Part shown: positions 1 to 9,750 of the stretch, piece after piece | Layout: every line of letters begins with the position of its first letter | Numbering within the stretch: position 1 is the first letter of the stretch | From: Culicoidibacter larvae | GTDB lineage: Bacteria > Bacillota_I > Bacilli_A > Culicoidibacterales > Culicoidibacteraceae | DNA length: 48,990 nucleotides | Direction: 5' to 3' | Assembly (NCBI RefSeq): GCF_005771635.1 | Contig: NZ_VBWP01000011.1 | Coordinates: forward strand, 1 to 48,990 | The notes under the pieces: model-generated | Told to the model about the DNA's origin: nothing | Databases searched by the model: none | Seen by the model: the letters and a program-made list of their open reading frames with translations, nothing else | Made by a program: the position numbers and the translations under genes

Positions 1-30
1 GAGTAAGACGTCGCCGGGCTTTTTTTATTT
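1..30 (+). terminator. Right arm of a terminator cut by the window edge
   Basis: A GC-rich piece (GTCGCCGGGC) is followed by seven T at 20-26. This looks like the 3' arm and U-tract of an intrinsic terminator for a gene upstream of the window. The left arm is not visible. Confidence 0.4.
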
Positions 31-106
31 TCATCAACATTCCTTGGAGCAGCATTCATGTCTGTTCCTTTTTTGTTGCCAAAAAATGATATATTTTTTT
101 TTTTAT

Positions 107-119
107 GAAATATTATTTC
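107..119. promoter_or_regulatory. Putative MurR operator 1
   Basis: Half-site GAAAT (107-111) and its exact complement ATTTC (115-119) are separated by 3 nt. The element sits 16 nt upstream of the murR -35 box. The same half-sites and spacing, with the same flanking T on each side, recur upstream of murQ at 1065-1077. RpiR-family regulators commonly bind AT-rich dyads with TGAAA/TTTCA-like arms, so autoregulation by MurR is a reasonable inference. Confidence 0.5.
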
Positions 120-135
120 TGTTTAATGCATATAG

Positions 136-165
136 TTGAAAATATTTTACATTTAAGCTTATAAT
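136..165 (+). promoter_or_regulatory. murR promoter
   Basis: TTGAAA (136-141), an 18-nt spacer and TATAAT (160-165). The start codon follows about 27 nt downstream. Confidence 0.55.
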
Positions 166-191
166 AAAGATAGAAATAAGGAATATAGGTG

Positions 192-1052
192 ATGTATATG
201 AGTTTAATTGTACAATTACGTGATGCACGTACTTTATCTCCTGCTGAGTTGAATGTAGCTCAATATATTATTGGGCATCCAAAAGAAGTATTGACTTTAT
301 CATGCTCACAGTTAGCTAAGCGAACATATACAAGTGCTTCTACTGTTGTACGACTTTGTAAGCGCATTGGTATTAAGGGATTTCCTGAATTTAAAGTACA
401 ATTAGCAAGTGAATTAAATACTTTTACAAAGAATAGTTTACATATAAAGGAAAATCGGCAGATTAAACCGGATGATTCTTTAGATTCTATTATTCAAATG
501 ATTACTGATATTAATATTGATTCTTTAAAAGAGGCAAAGATTCTATTAGATGATCAGGTTTTAGAGCGTGTTGTTGCTGCTATCGATAAGGCTAAAATTA
601 TTGATATTTATGGTGTAGGAGCTTCACACTTTGTTGCTTTGGATGCAAATTATAAGTTCTTGCGTGTTGGTAAGAATTCGGCTACTTATGCCTTGTCAGA
701 TCAACAATATATTCAAGCACAAAATTCTGATGAAGAGCATTTAGCGATTATTTTTTCATATTCAGGTCAGACAAAGGAATTGTTGGAGCTTGCTGAGGTG
801 TTATCAAAAAACGGCACAATGATTGTTTCAGTTACTAGCAGCACGGATAATGATTTGATGCGTTTAGCGGATGAATCTATTTTTGTAAGTGCCCGGGAGA
901 CTATTTTTAGGAGTGCGGCAATTTCCTCGCGGATTACAATGTTGAATGTGATTGACGTTCTTTATACTGCATATTCTAACTTACATTATGAGGCTACTCT
1001 TGAATCTTTAGCAAAAACTCATATTGAAAAAACCAAGTCACGGCGGGGATAA
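192..1052 (+). CDS. murR: MurR/RpiR family transcriptional regulator
   Basis: RpiR-type sugar-phosphate regulator of about 286 aa, the usual family length. An N-terminal helix-turn-helix region lies at about residues 15-75 (the stretch containing LTLSCSQLAKRTYTSASTVV and RIGIKGFPEF). A SIS phosphosugar-binding domain lies at about 120-260, with IDIYGVGAS and IIFSYSGQTKELLELA typical of the fold. Three in-frame starts exist: GTG 189, ATG 192 and ATG 198. AAGGA at 178-182 suits 192 and AGGTG at 187-191 suits 198. The adjacent murQ and the shared palindromes make MurNAc-6-phosphate the likely effector. Family assignment is firm; the effector is inferred from context. Confidence 0.85.
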   Translation: MYMSLIVQLRDARTLSPAELNVAQYIIGHPKEVLTLSCSQLAKRTYTSASTVVRLCKRIGIKGFPEFKVQLASELNTFTKNSLHIKENRQIKPDDSLDSIIQMITDINIDSLKEAKILLDDQVLERVVAAIDKAKIIDIYGVGASHFVALDANYKFLRVGKNSATYALSDQQYIQAQNSDEEHLAIIFSYSGQTKELLELAEVLSKNGTMIVSVTSSTDNDLMRLADESIFVSARETIFRSAAISSRITMLNVIDVLYTAYSNLHYEATLESLAKTHIEKTKSRRG

Positions 1053-1064
1053 TTTCCTGAATGT

Positions 1065-1077
1065 GAAATAAAATTTC
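1065..1077. promoter_or_regulatory. Putative MurR operator 2
   Basis: GAAAT (1065-1069) and ATTTC (1073-1077) form a perfect dyad with a 3-nt centre, flanked by T on both sides exactly as at 107-119. It lies upstream of the murQ -10 region. Confidence 0.5.
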
Positions 1078-1114
1078 TAAGTTACTCGATTTCATGGTTA
1101 TTCTTTTTTAAATA

Positions 1115-1123
1115 TGTGATAAT
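1115..1123 (+). promoter_or_regulatory. murQ extended -10 promoter
   Basis: TG (1115-1116), one base, then GATAAT (1118-1123). There is no good -35 at 17 nt (TGGTTA). Confidence 0.4.
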
Positions 1124-1154
1124 GAATGAGAAGAAAGCTTGAGGAGTTGAAACT

Positions 1155-2039
1155 ATGATTGAATCATTAGTTACAGAGAAACGTAATGAGAAAACTTATA
1201 ACTTAGATCAGATGGATGTTTTGAGTTTATTAAAGGTCATGAATGAGGAAGACCAAAGTGTGCCTGTTGCAATTCAAAAAGTGTTACCAATTATTGGTGA
1301 GGTTGTTCAAGTAACTGTTAGTCGATTACAGAATAGTGGTAGAATCATTTATATTGGTGCCGGTACTAGTGGTCGTTTGGGTGTTCTAGATGCTGCTGAG
1401 TGTCCACCGACATTTGGTACTACTGATGAAGTGATAGGTTTAATCGCAGGTGGTGAAGAGGCTTTTGTAAAGGCAATTGAGGGTGCTGAGGATTCAATGA
1501 CCCTTGCAGTCGATGATTTGAAAAGTATTCGTTTATCAGATAAAGATGTTGTTATAGGTATTGCAGCAAGTGGGCGGACACCATATGTAATTGGTGGTTT
1601 GGAATATACTCGCGAGATTGGTGCGTATGCAGTGGCTTTCAGTGCCAACCCTAATGCTAAGATTTCTGATCATGCTGATATTGCTATTGAAGTTGATTGC
1701 GGACCGGAAATTTTGACCGGTTCGACAAGATTGAAGGCTGGAACAGCTCAGAAGCTTGTATTGAACATGATTTCCACGGCATCAATGGTTGGGATTGGTA
1801 AGGTTTTTGGTAATCTGATGGTTGATGTTCAGCCAACAAATGAAAAATTGGTTGAGCGGTCAAAACATATTATTACTGAGGCAACCGGAGTATCATATGA
1901 GCAAGCTGAACAAGTTTTAGAAGCAGCTAAAGGAAAAGTAAAGGATGCAATTGTCATGATTTTGGCTAATTGTAATTATGAAGAAGCACAAGTTCGTTTA
2001 AAAAACAGCAATGGATTTGTAAGGATGGCAGTTAAGTAG
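1155..2039 (+). CDS. murQ: N-acetylmuramic acid 6-phosphate etherase
   Basis: MurQ cleaves the D-lactyl ether of MurNAc-6-P to GlcNAc-6-P and D-lactate in the cytoplasm, a step of peptidoglycan recycling. The 294-aa length matches the family (about 300). The SIS fold is evident: IIYIGAGTSGRLGVLDAAEC at about residues 65-85 and VVIGIAASGRTPYVIGGL at about 130-147. The MurQ-specific stretches GGEEAFVKAIEGAEDS and GPEILTGSTRLKAGTAQK are intact, including the acidic residues of the active site. RBS GAGGAG (1141-1146) gives 8-nt spacing to the ATG. It sits behind its probable regulator MurR and ends in a terminator. No MurNAc PTS gene is next to it. Confidence 0.96.
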   Translation: MIESLVTEKRNEKTYNLDQMDVLSLLKVMNEEDQSVPVAIQKVLPIIGEVVQVTVSRLQNSGRIIYIGAGTSGRLGVLDAAECPPTFGTTDEVIGLIAGGEEAFVKAIEGAEDSMTLAVDDLKSIRLSDKDVVIGIAASGRTPYVIGGLEYTREIGAYAVAFSANPNAKISDHADIAIEVDCGPEILTGSTRLKAGTAQKLVLNMISTASMVGIGKVFGNLMVDVQPTNEKLVERSKHIITEATGVSYEQAEQVLEAAKGKVKDAIVMILANCNYEEAQVRLKNSNGFVRMAVK

Positions 2040-2066
2040 AAGCAGGTAATCTGCTTCTTTTTTTTG
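2039..2066 (+). terminator. murQ terminator
   Basis: Arms GAAGCAG (2039-2045) and CTGCTTC (2051-2057) with a 5-nt loop and a run of T. The hairpin starts in the murQ stop codon. Confidence 0.85.
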
Positions 2067-2114
2067 TACGCTCGTAGTATAATAAATCTATTAGTATTCA
2101 GGAGGGATTTATCT

Positions 2115-2999
2115 ATGAGTAAGCAAGTAGAGTTATTGAGTAAGGGGTATCAGTTTGGCTTAACTGAGGGACCGCAGTGGAATGAACGTGAGCGGCGGTT
2201 GTATTTTATTGATGCAACGCACAATACAGTGAATTATTGGCAGCAAGCTGATAATAGTATTACTACTGTTCAGGCCGAGGAAATGGTTACCGCACTTGCT
2301 TTTGCTGTTGATGATAGCTATGTTGTTGGGGTGACACCGCATGGTGCGCAGTTGTTTGATTTAGTAGGTGGTAATTTATCTAATTTGCTTGATCCAGAGG
2401 CCGGTATTGTTGATAATCGTTTTAATGATGGCAAGGTTGGTCCGGATGGGAATTTCTGGGCTGGTACAATTTCTGCAAAGCGGACACCAACAGCAGCGCT
2501 CTATTGTTTTTATGATGATCAGCGAGTTGAGTTGAAGGTAAGCGGTGTTCATAATTCCAATGGTCTTGGTTGGAGTCCTGATGGTAAAACTTTTTATCAT
2601 ACAGATACGACTTTATTACAAGTGTTTGCCTATGATTTTGATGTCGCAACTTCAACAATCAGCAACCAACGTGTTTGTGTTGATTTCAACGGTTTAGACA
2701 TAGGTAAGCCGGATGGGCTTTGTGTAGATAGTCAAGGTCACTTGTGGATTGGACATTGGGCTGGAGGTCAAGTGAGCGTTTGGAATCCAATGACGGGTGA
2801 GATGCTTGAAAGTATTGCGGTTCCGGCAAAGAATGTAACTAGCTGTACTTTTGGTGGCGATGATTTACAAACTTTGTTTATAACTACGGCACAGGAAGAT
2901 GAGCAAGATGTTGTTGGCGGACAGATTTATTGTTTAAAAACTCAGGTAAAAGGGTTGCCAATGGCACGTTTACACGACCATTGGCTAACATTTAAGTAA
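2115..2999 (+). CDS. SMP-30/gluconolactonase/LRE family protein
   Basis: A 294-aa six-bladed propeller protein of the SMP-30/regucalcin type, expected to be a metal-dependent sugar lactonase. The family entry motif is LTEGPQWNERERRLYFIDA near residues 14-32, which supplies a metal-binding Glu. NRFNDGKVGPDGNFWAGT (about 100-117) and KPDGLCVDSQGHLWIGHW (about 200-217) carry the conserved Asn and Asp ligands. The ATG at 2115 is chosen because GGAGGG (2101-2106) precedes it; the ORF is open further upstream into the murQ terminator. -10 TATAAT lies at 2078-2083. It stands alone between murQ and a membrane protein gene. The substrate is unknown. Confidence 0.85.
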   Translation: MSKQVELLSKGYQFGLTEGPQWNERERRLYFIDATHNTVNYWQQADNSITTVQAEEMVTALAFAVDDSYVVGVTPHGAQLFDLVGGNLSNLLDPEAGIVDNRFNDGKVGPDGNFWAGTISAKRTPTAALYCFYDDQRVELKVSGVHNSNGLGWSPDGKTFYHTDTTLLQVFAYDFDVATSTISNQRVCVDFNGLDIGKPDGLCVDSQGHLWIGHWAGGQVSVWNPMTGEMLESIAVPAKNVTSCTFGGDDLQTLFITTAQEDEQDVVGGQIYCLKTQVKGLPMARLHDHWLTFK

Positions 3000-3058
3000 G
3001 ATTACTGTGCAAATGTGAATCTATCTAGTATAATTATAAGAGTAAAGGAGGAACGATT

Positions 3059-4174
3059 ATGAATCCATTTTTAAAACAACCAATGATGTCATTCGGAGAG
3101 TATTTTGCTAAGTCATGGGAACTTTTCAAAAAACATGTTAAGTATATAATCGCTTCAGTCGCTATTTTTGTAGGAATTGGGGTGCTGATTGGTTTAGTCT
3201 TTGGACTATTTGGCATAGTTATTGCTATGACCAGAAATCCGTTAGCAATTTTGCCAATGTTATTACTTTACTTTATAGTTATTTTGGGGCTTTTTGCACT
3301 CTCAACATTGTTTATGTCTGGTCTTGTGATGCAGGTATATTATCCGGAGTTAAGCTTCGGTCAGGCAATTAAAGCTGGCAGTAAACGTTTTTGGCCAGCG
3401 CTTGGCGGTATTGTTTTGGTCGGACTGATTAATTTTGGTGTTGGTATTGTAGGCGGATTGCTAGTTATGCTTTCAGTTTTTACAATTATTTTGGCACCAT
3501 TTGCAGCAATTGGGTTGCAGTTTGCTATTTTGCTTTTGAATGCTAAGTTAGCTTTTGTATTACCTGCAATTCTGATTGATGGTAAAGGGCCTGGTGAAGC
3601 AATCGGAGAAAGCTGGAATACAACTAAAGATTATTTATGGCAGTATGTAGGTCGCTTTATTGTTCTTGAATTAATTATCGGAGCAATTGCAGTAGGTATT
3701 TCGTTTATTGGAGTATTCCTTATTCTGATTCCGGCACTTATTAGTCCGGTTTTAGGAGCAATATTCGGTATAATTTTTGGGATATTGATTTCTTTTGGCG
3801 CGGCAATATTGGTATATTATATGTTGCCAATTAATATTTATATGTATGGTTATTTAAAAGATTTAAATAACCAAAATCAAGCTAACCAAGCAAATTACTA
3901 TGCAAACAATCCGCAACAGCCGGTTCCGCCGCAACCGCAACAACCAGTTGCACCGCAAGCTGCGGCACCAGTGGTACCGCCTGTTACACCGGAAGTAACA
4001 AGAGAGGAGGCTGTCAATATGAATACTAATGACATTCCTAAAACTCATGAAGATATGACTATTAGTCCTGAAGGTGAACCGATGTTTGAGAATGACTTCC
4101 AAACAGAAGAAGACGATCCAGAGTTTGATGCAGATACAATGCATGATGAACCTGTATATGATGAAGAAAAATAA
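3059..4174 (+). CDS. Polytopic membrane protein with proline-rich and acidic tail
   Basis: A 371-aa protein. The first about 260 residues hold five or six hydrophobic segments (about 28-60, 65-92, 115-135, 138-170, 195-225, 228-258). After KDLNNQNQ there is a soluble tail of about 100 residues: first Pro/Gln/Ala-rich (NNPQQPVPPQPQQPVAPQ), then strongly acidic to the end (DEPVYDEEK). The body resembles uncharacterised glycerophosphodiesterase-membrane-domain or DUF975-like proteins, but I cannot name the family with certainty. A strong RBS AAAGGAGGA (3044-3052) precedes the ATG. It is monocistronic with its own terminator. Function unknown. Confidence 0.8.
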   Translation: MNPFLKQPMMSFGEYFAKSWELFKKHVKYIIASVAIFVGIGVLIGLVFGLFGIVIAMTRNPLAILPMLLLYFIVILGLFALSTLFMSGLVMQVYYPELSFGQAIKAGSKRFWPALGGIVLVGLINFGVGIVGGLLVMLSVFTIILAPFAAIGLQFAILLLNAKLAFVLPAILIDGKGPGEAIGESWNTTKDYLWQYVGRFIVLELIIGAIAVGISFIGVFLILIPALISPVLGAIFGIIFGILISFGAAILVYYMLPINIYMYGYLKDLNNQNQANQANYYANNPQQPVPPQPQQPVAPQAAAPVVPPVTPEVTREEAVNMNTNDIPKTHEDMTISPEGEPMFENDFQTEEDDPEFDADTMHDEPVYDEEK

Positions 4175-4192
4175 CTTTTTGAGTGAATTTTG

Positions 4193-4224
4193 AAAAGAGC
4201 GTGCGATTGGGCACGCTCTTTTCT
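4193..4224 (+). terminator. Terminator after membrane protein gene
   Basis: Twelve-bp arms: AAAAGAGCGTGC (4193-4204) and GCACGCTCTTTT (4211-4222). Confidence 0.85.
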
Positions 4225-4252
4225 TAGCTTTTATAAAAATGTTATAAAAAAC

Positions 4253-4281
4253 TTGTGGTTGGCGCTCGAAAAGCGTATAAT
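4253..4281 (+). promoter_or_regulatory. Promoter of the M42 peptidase gene
   Basis: TTGTGG (4253-4258), a 17-nt spacer and TATAAT (4276-4281). Confidence 0.6.
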
Positions 4282-4312
4282 AAAGATAATTTAAATTTAA
4301 ATAGAGGAGCGT

Positions 4313-5401
4313 ATGTGCAGTATGGATAAACAGTGGCAGTTAATGTATGATTTAACAATGGCTGATGCCCCGAGTGGTAATGAGAAAGAGGCTCGCGATG
4401 TTATGCAACGTTTTGTTAAGCCTTTAGCAGACAAGGTTGAAGTTGACCGTTTAGGATCGCTGATTGCAGTGCAAAACGGAGCTGAAAATGGTCCGAAAAT
4501 TATGGTTGCCGGACATCTTGATGAAATTGGCTTTATGGTTACTCGTATTACCGATGGTGGCTATATTAAATTCCAAACACTCGGTGGCTGGTGGGGACAA
4601 AATATGTTGTCTCAACGAGTTACTGTTACTAACCGTGATGGTAAAAAGTTTGTTGGCGTTATCGGCAGCAAGCCGCCACATATCTTACCTGCAGATGAGC
4701 GCAATAAACCAGCGGACATTAAAGATATGTATATTGATCTTGGTGTTGACAGCAAGGAAGAAGTTGCCGCTTTGGGCATTCGTCCTGGAGATACAATTAC
4801 ACCATATTGCGAGAGCATGAAAATGGCTAATGAGAAATATTTATTGGCCAAAGCATGGGATAATCGTGTTGGTTGTGCTGTTGCAGCTTTAGTTTTAGAG
4901 CAACTGAAAGATAAAAAAGTTGATGGTACTGTTTATGGTGTAGGTACAGTACAAGAAGAAGTTGGATGTCGTGGTGCACAAACGAGTAGCTATAAAATCC
5001 AACCGGATATTGGGTTTGCTGTAGATGTTTGTATTTCACAATCTTTAGGCGTTACTGAAGAAAACGTATTGAGCAAACTTGGCGGTGGTCCAGCTTTAGG
5101 ATTGTTTGACGCTGGAATGATCGGTCATAAAGCATTGCGCGAATTTGTTGAGAATATTGCTGATGAGCTTAATATTCCTTATCAATATGATTCAATGGCT
5201 GGCGGAGCAACTGACGGAGCTAAAATTCATATGATTCATGAAGGAACACCAACTATTAATGTTTCAATTCCCTCACGTTATATTCATTCAAATGTTTCAA
5301 TAATTCACCAAGACGATATTGATAATGCAGTTAAATTAATTGTTGCAGCAATTGAGCGATTGGATAATAAAACCGTTGAAACGATTACTTACGGTAAATA
5401 A
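4313..5401 (+). CDS. M42 family metallopeptidase (glutamyl aminopeptidase/endoglucanase-like)
   Basis: A cytoplasmic tetrahedral aminopeptidase of the M42 family, about 360 aa as usual. The di-metal ligands are readable: H68 and D70 in VAGHLDEIGFMV, D183 in AWDNRVG, the catalytic Glu pair E215/E216 in VQEEVGCRGA, D238 in AVDVCIS, and the His in SRYIHSN near residue 325. The start is ambiguous. GAGGAG (4304-4309) is only 3 nt from ATG 4313 and 12 nt from ATG 4322, which would drop three residues. It probably trims peptides to free amino acids. Monocistronic with a clear promoter. Confidence 0.92.
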   Translation: MCSMDKQWQLMYDLTMADAPSGNEKEARDVMQRFVKPLADKVEVDRLGSLIAVQNGAENGPKIMVAGHLDEIGFMVTRITDGGYIKFQTLGGWWGQNMLSQRVTVTNRDGKKFVGVIGSKPPHILPADERNKPADIKDMYIDLGVDSKEEVAALGIRPGDTITPYCESMKMANEKYLLAKAWDNRVGCAVAALVLEQLKDKKVDGTVYGVGTVQEEVGCRGAQTSSYKIQPDIGFAVDVCISQSLGVTEENVLSKLGGGPALGLFDAGMIGHKALREFVENIADELNIPYQYDSMAGGATDGAKIHMIHEGTPTINVSIPSRYIHSNVSIIHQDDIDNAVKLIVAAIERLDNKTVETITYGK

Positions 5402-5408
5402 TTTAAAT

Positions 5409-5466
5409 AAAAAAGCTTAGCCGTGGAAGACTTGATAATGAAGTTGAGCACAGCAAGCTTTTTTGT
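5409..5466 (+). terminator. Terminator with long structured loop
   Basis: Outer arms AAAAAAGCTT (5409-5418) and AAGCTTTTTT (5455-5464). Shorter inner pairings (GC/GC, GTG/CAC, ACTT/AAGT) follow inside the 36-nt interior. No purine riboswitch consensus was recognised here although guaB follows. Confidence 0.6.
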
Positions 5467-5492
5467 CAAATATAAGCGATAATTTTTATTAA

Positions 5493-6977
<1,485 letters not shown>

Positions 6978-6988
6978 GAAACTCTTTG

Positions 6989-7020
6989 AATGAAGGCAAG
7001 CGTTGTCGCTTGCCTTCATT
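6989..7020. repeat. Perfect 14-bp inverted repeat between guaB and guaA
   Basis: Arms AATGAAGGCAAGCG (6989-7002) and CGCTTGCCTTCATT (7007-7020) enclose a 4-nt TTGT loop. The following bases (CCAGCTTTT) are a poor U-tract, so it may be a weak or leaky terminator or an mRNA-stabilising hairpin between the two genes. Confidence 0.6.
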
Positions 7021-7063
7021 CCAGCTTTTAAAAATAAAAATAAGTAAGGAGAACTAATTTTAT

Positions 7064-8599
7064 ATGAAACATGATAGTATTCTGGTTTTGGATTTTGGGA
7101 GTCAGTATAATCAGCTTATAGCACGGAGGATTCGGGATTTTGGTGTGTACAGTGAGTTGCTGCCACCGACTACCACAGCTAGAGAGATTTTGGACCGTGG
7201 TAATGTGCGGGGAATTATTTTTTCCGGTGGTCCGGACGTGATTACTGATAAGGATGCATTGATGTGTGATCCGGCTATTTTTGAGTTAGGAATTCCAATT
7301 CTTGGAATTTGTTATGGGTTGCAATTAATGGCTCATCATTTTGGTGGTGAGGTTGAACGGGCAGTGAATCGTGAGTATGGTATGGCACGAATCAGAGTTA
7401 TCCATGAGTCACCTTTATTTAAGGGATTAGCACATGAGCAGACAGTGTGGATGAGTCATGGCTATCACGCTACCAAGGCACCGGAAGGATTTACTATTGA
7501 TGCAGTTTCAGAGTCTTGCCCAATTGTAGCAATGAGTGATGAGCGACGTAATTTTTATGGGTTGCAGTTTCATCCTGAGGTTCGTCATTCTGAACATGGC
7601 ATCGCTATTTTAGGTAAGTTTGTATTTGATATTTGTGGTGCCGTTGCTGATTGGTCAATGAAGAATTTTATTGATGAGCAGGTTGCGAATATTCGTGCTG
7701 AGGTTGGTAGTGATAAAGTGCTTTGTGCATTGAGTGGTGGTGTTGATTCCAGTGTAGTTGCTACCTTATTGCATCGGGCAATCGGAGATCAGTTGGTTTG
7801 TATGTTTGTTGATCATGGATTGTTGCGTAAAAATGAAGGCGACATGGTTATGGATATGCTTGAGAATGAGTTCAATATGCATATTTTGCGTATTGATGCG
7901 CGTGAGCGGTTCTTAAATAAGCTTGCGGGTGTGAGCGAGCCGGAGGCGAAGCGGAAGATTATTGGTGAAGAGTTCATTCGTGTGTTTGAGGATGAGTCTA
8001 AGAAGTTGACTGATGTGAAGTTTTTAGCACAGGGAACTTTATATACGGATATTATTGAAAGCGGGACAGCAACGGCACAGACGATTAAGTCGCATCATAA
8101 TGTTGGCGGGTTGCCGGAAGATATGCAGTTTGCTTTAATTGAGCCGGTAAAGACTTTGTTCAAGGATGAGGTACGCGCACTTGGTATCGAGCTGGGGATT
8201 GCTGAAGATATGGTATGGCGTCAACCGTTCCCCGGTCCAGGACTTGGTATTCGGGTTATTGGCGATGTAACTGAAGAGAAATTGCATATTGTGCGTGAGA
8301 GTGACTGGATTTTACGTGAAGAGGTTGCTAAAGCTGGTCTTGAACGTGAAATTTGGCAATACTTTACGGTATTAACTAATTTGAAGAGTGTTGGAGTTAT
8401 GGGTGATGAGCGCACATATGATTACACTGTTGGTATCCGGGCAGTTACTTCAATTGATGGTATGACTGCTGATTTTGCCCGTGTCCCTTGGGATGTTTTA
8501 CAGGCAGTGTCGGTGCGTATTGTTAATGAAGTGAAGCACGTCAATCGTGTCGTCTACGATATTACTTCGAAACCGCCGGCAACGATTGAGTGGGAGTAA
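7064..8599 (+). CDS. guaA: GMP synthase (glutamine-hydrolysing)
   Basis: Converts XMP to GMP using glutamine and ATP. At 511 aa it is the complete two-domain form. The class I amidotransferase domain has C83 in GICYGLQLM and the His/Glu pair in QFHPEV at about residue 170. The ATP pyrophosphatase domain starts around 205 with the P-loop LSGGVDSSV (about 224-232). The C-terminal dimerisation domain contains [12 protein letters not shown] and ends [11 protein letters not shown], the invariant family terminus. RBS AAGGAGA (7046-7052) is 11 nt from the ATG. It lies directly after guaB and ends at a strong terminator. Confidence 0.98.
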   Translation: MKHDSILVLDFGSQYNQLIARRIRDFGVYSELLPPTTTAREILDRGNVRGIIFSGGPDVITDKDALMCDPAIFELGIPILGICYGLQLMAHHFGGEVERAVNREYGMARIRVIHESPLFKGLAHEQTVWMSHGYHATKAPEGFTIDAVSESCPIVAMSDERRNFYGLQFHPEVRHSEHGIAILGKFVFDICGAVADWSMKNFIDEQVANIRAEVGSDKVLCALSGGVDSSVVATLLHRAIGDQLVCMFVDHGLLRKNEGDMVMDMLENEFNMHILRIDARERFLNKLAGVSEPEAKRKIIGEEFIRVFEDESKKLTDVKFLAQGTLYTDIIESGTATAQTIKSHHNVGGLPEDMQFALIEPVKTLFKDEVRALGIELGIAEDMVWRQPFPGPGLGIRVIGDVTEEKLHIVRESDWILREEVAKAGLEREIWQYFTVLTNLKSVGVMGDERTYDYTVGIRAVTSIDGMTADFARVPWDVLQAVSVRIVNEVKHVNRVVYDITSKPPATIEWE

Positions 8600-8640
8600 T
8601 ATAATTGTTATTGTAGGCTATTTTTAAAGAAGAATATTAA

Positions 8641-8675
8641 AGCCAGCAGAATTTATATTCTGCTGGCTTTTTTTG
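8641..8675 (+). terminator. guaA terminator
   Basis: Arms AGCCAGCAGAAT (8641-8652) and ATTCTGCTGGCT (8657-8668), a 4-nt loop and a T run. Confidence 0.9.
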
Positions 8676-8743
8676 TTTTATGCCATTAGTGTTAAACATA
8701 AAAAATGGGATAGGAATATGTAAGGTGACAAGAGTGTTTAAGA

Positions 8744-9619
8744 TTATAGCGTGTTATTTTTCAGTTCTTTCAGAAACAATTCAGCTGACTGTGATAACAT
8801 TTGGTTACTTGGCCAGATTACTTTCATTGGAGACGAAATTGTTGGGGTTATTTCTTTGAAAATCAGATCACTTTCTGAGCTTGTGTCTATCAAGTTATTA
8901 AAACAGAGAGCATAGCCTAAGCCCTCACTTACAAAAAGGCTCGCATTGTAAAGTAGGTCATATGTTCCGGTGATATTCATTTTTGATTGCATATTTTTTA
9001 ACTCATTGGGCATTTCATCAGAAAATCCTTGTCTAGAAATAATTAGCGACAACTTTGAAATGTCTTGTATACTAATTGTGTTTTTTTTTGCTAAGAGGCT
9101 GTCTTTTCGCATTAAAATTCCCCATGTATCAGTATAGGGCAGACGTAATGAATTAAATGCAGAAGTATCTATGTTTTGTACTGTTATAGAAAAATCTAAA
9201 AGGCCATTATTTAGCTGTTCAGTGACTGTTTGAAAATTGCCACTGTAAAGGTGGAATTTAATGTTAGGATATTTTCTAGTTAATGATTTTAACGCTTTCG
9301 CAATAATTGTTATTCCATAGGATTCGGCACAACCGATATGCAAATCACCACCATTAAAGTCGTTCATTGATTTAAATTCAGCTTTTGTTTTATCTGCGAT
9401 GGTAAGGATATCTACTGCTCTTTTATATAATATTTCTCCTTCCGGAGTTAAATTTATATTGTAATTGGAGCGTTTGAATAATTTTTGCCCCAATTCATGC
9501 TCTAAGTCTTTTAGTTGTTTTGATAGTGTTGGTTGGGTTACATGTAATTTTTTTGCTGCTTTTGTCATGCTTTTTTGGCGAGCGGTTTCTACAAAATAAT
9601 TTAAAACTCTAATCTCCAT
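8744..9619 (-). CDS. LysR family transcriptional regulator
   Basis: A 291-aa LTTR of typical length. The N-terminal winged HTH reads MEIRVLNYFVETARQKSMTKAAKKLHVTQ onward in family register, with TQPTLSKQLKDLEHELG as recognition region. The co-inducer domain runs from about residue 90 to the end. RBS AGGAGG (9629-9634, complement) is 9 nt from the ATG. It is transcribed away from the O-acetyltransferase/hydrolase pair. The 131-bp divergent region holds a perfect 8-bp dyad, which probably makes it the regulator of that pair and of itself. The gene is visibly more AT-rich than guaA. Confidence 0.92.
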   Translation of the reverse strand: MEIRVLNYFVETARQKSMTKAAKKLHVTQPTLSKQLKDLEHELGQKLFKRSNYNINLTPEGEILYKRAVDILTIADKTKAEFKSMNDFNGGDLHIGCAESYGITIIAKALKSLTRKYPNIKFHLYSGNFQTVTEQLNNGLLDFSITVQNIDTSAFNSLRLPYTDTWGILMRKDSLLAKKNTISIQDISKLSLIISRQGFSDEMPNELKNMQSKMNITGTYDLLYNASLFVSEGLGYALCFNNLIDTSSESDLIFKEITPTISSPMKVIWPSNQMLSQSAELFLKELKNNTL

Positions 9620-9691
9620 TCGAATAAACCTCCTAATTTATATAAAGGTATTATAACATAAAATAGATAAAAGGAATATCTTGAAATAGAT

Positions 9692-9712
9692 TATAGATAT
9701 TTGCTATCTATA
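9692..9712. promoter_or_regulatory. Candidate LysR operator
   Basis: Arms TATAGATA (9692-9699) and TATCTATA (9705-9712) form a perfect dyad with a 5-nt centre. It includes the T-N11-A pattern expected of LTTR sites and overlaps the -35 box of the rightward promoter. Confidence 0.55.
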
Positions 9713-9729
9713 GTTTGTGAACATATAAT
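9701..9729 (+). promoter_or_regulatory. Promoter of the O-acetyltransferase gene
   Basis: TTGCTA (9701-9706), a 17-nt spacer and TATAAT (9724-9729). The -35 lies inside the dyad at 9692-9712. Confidence 0.6.
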
Positions 9730-9750
9730 ATAATTAAAGGAGGCGATAAA

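Noticed and set aside
2064-2114. Upstream start of the SMP-30 protein
   Set aside because: It would begin in the murQ terminator and precede the -10 box; GGAGGG supports ATG 2115.
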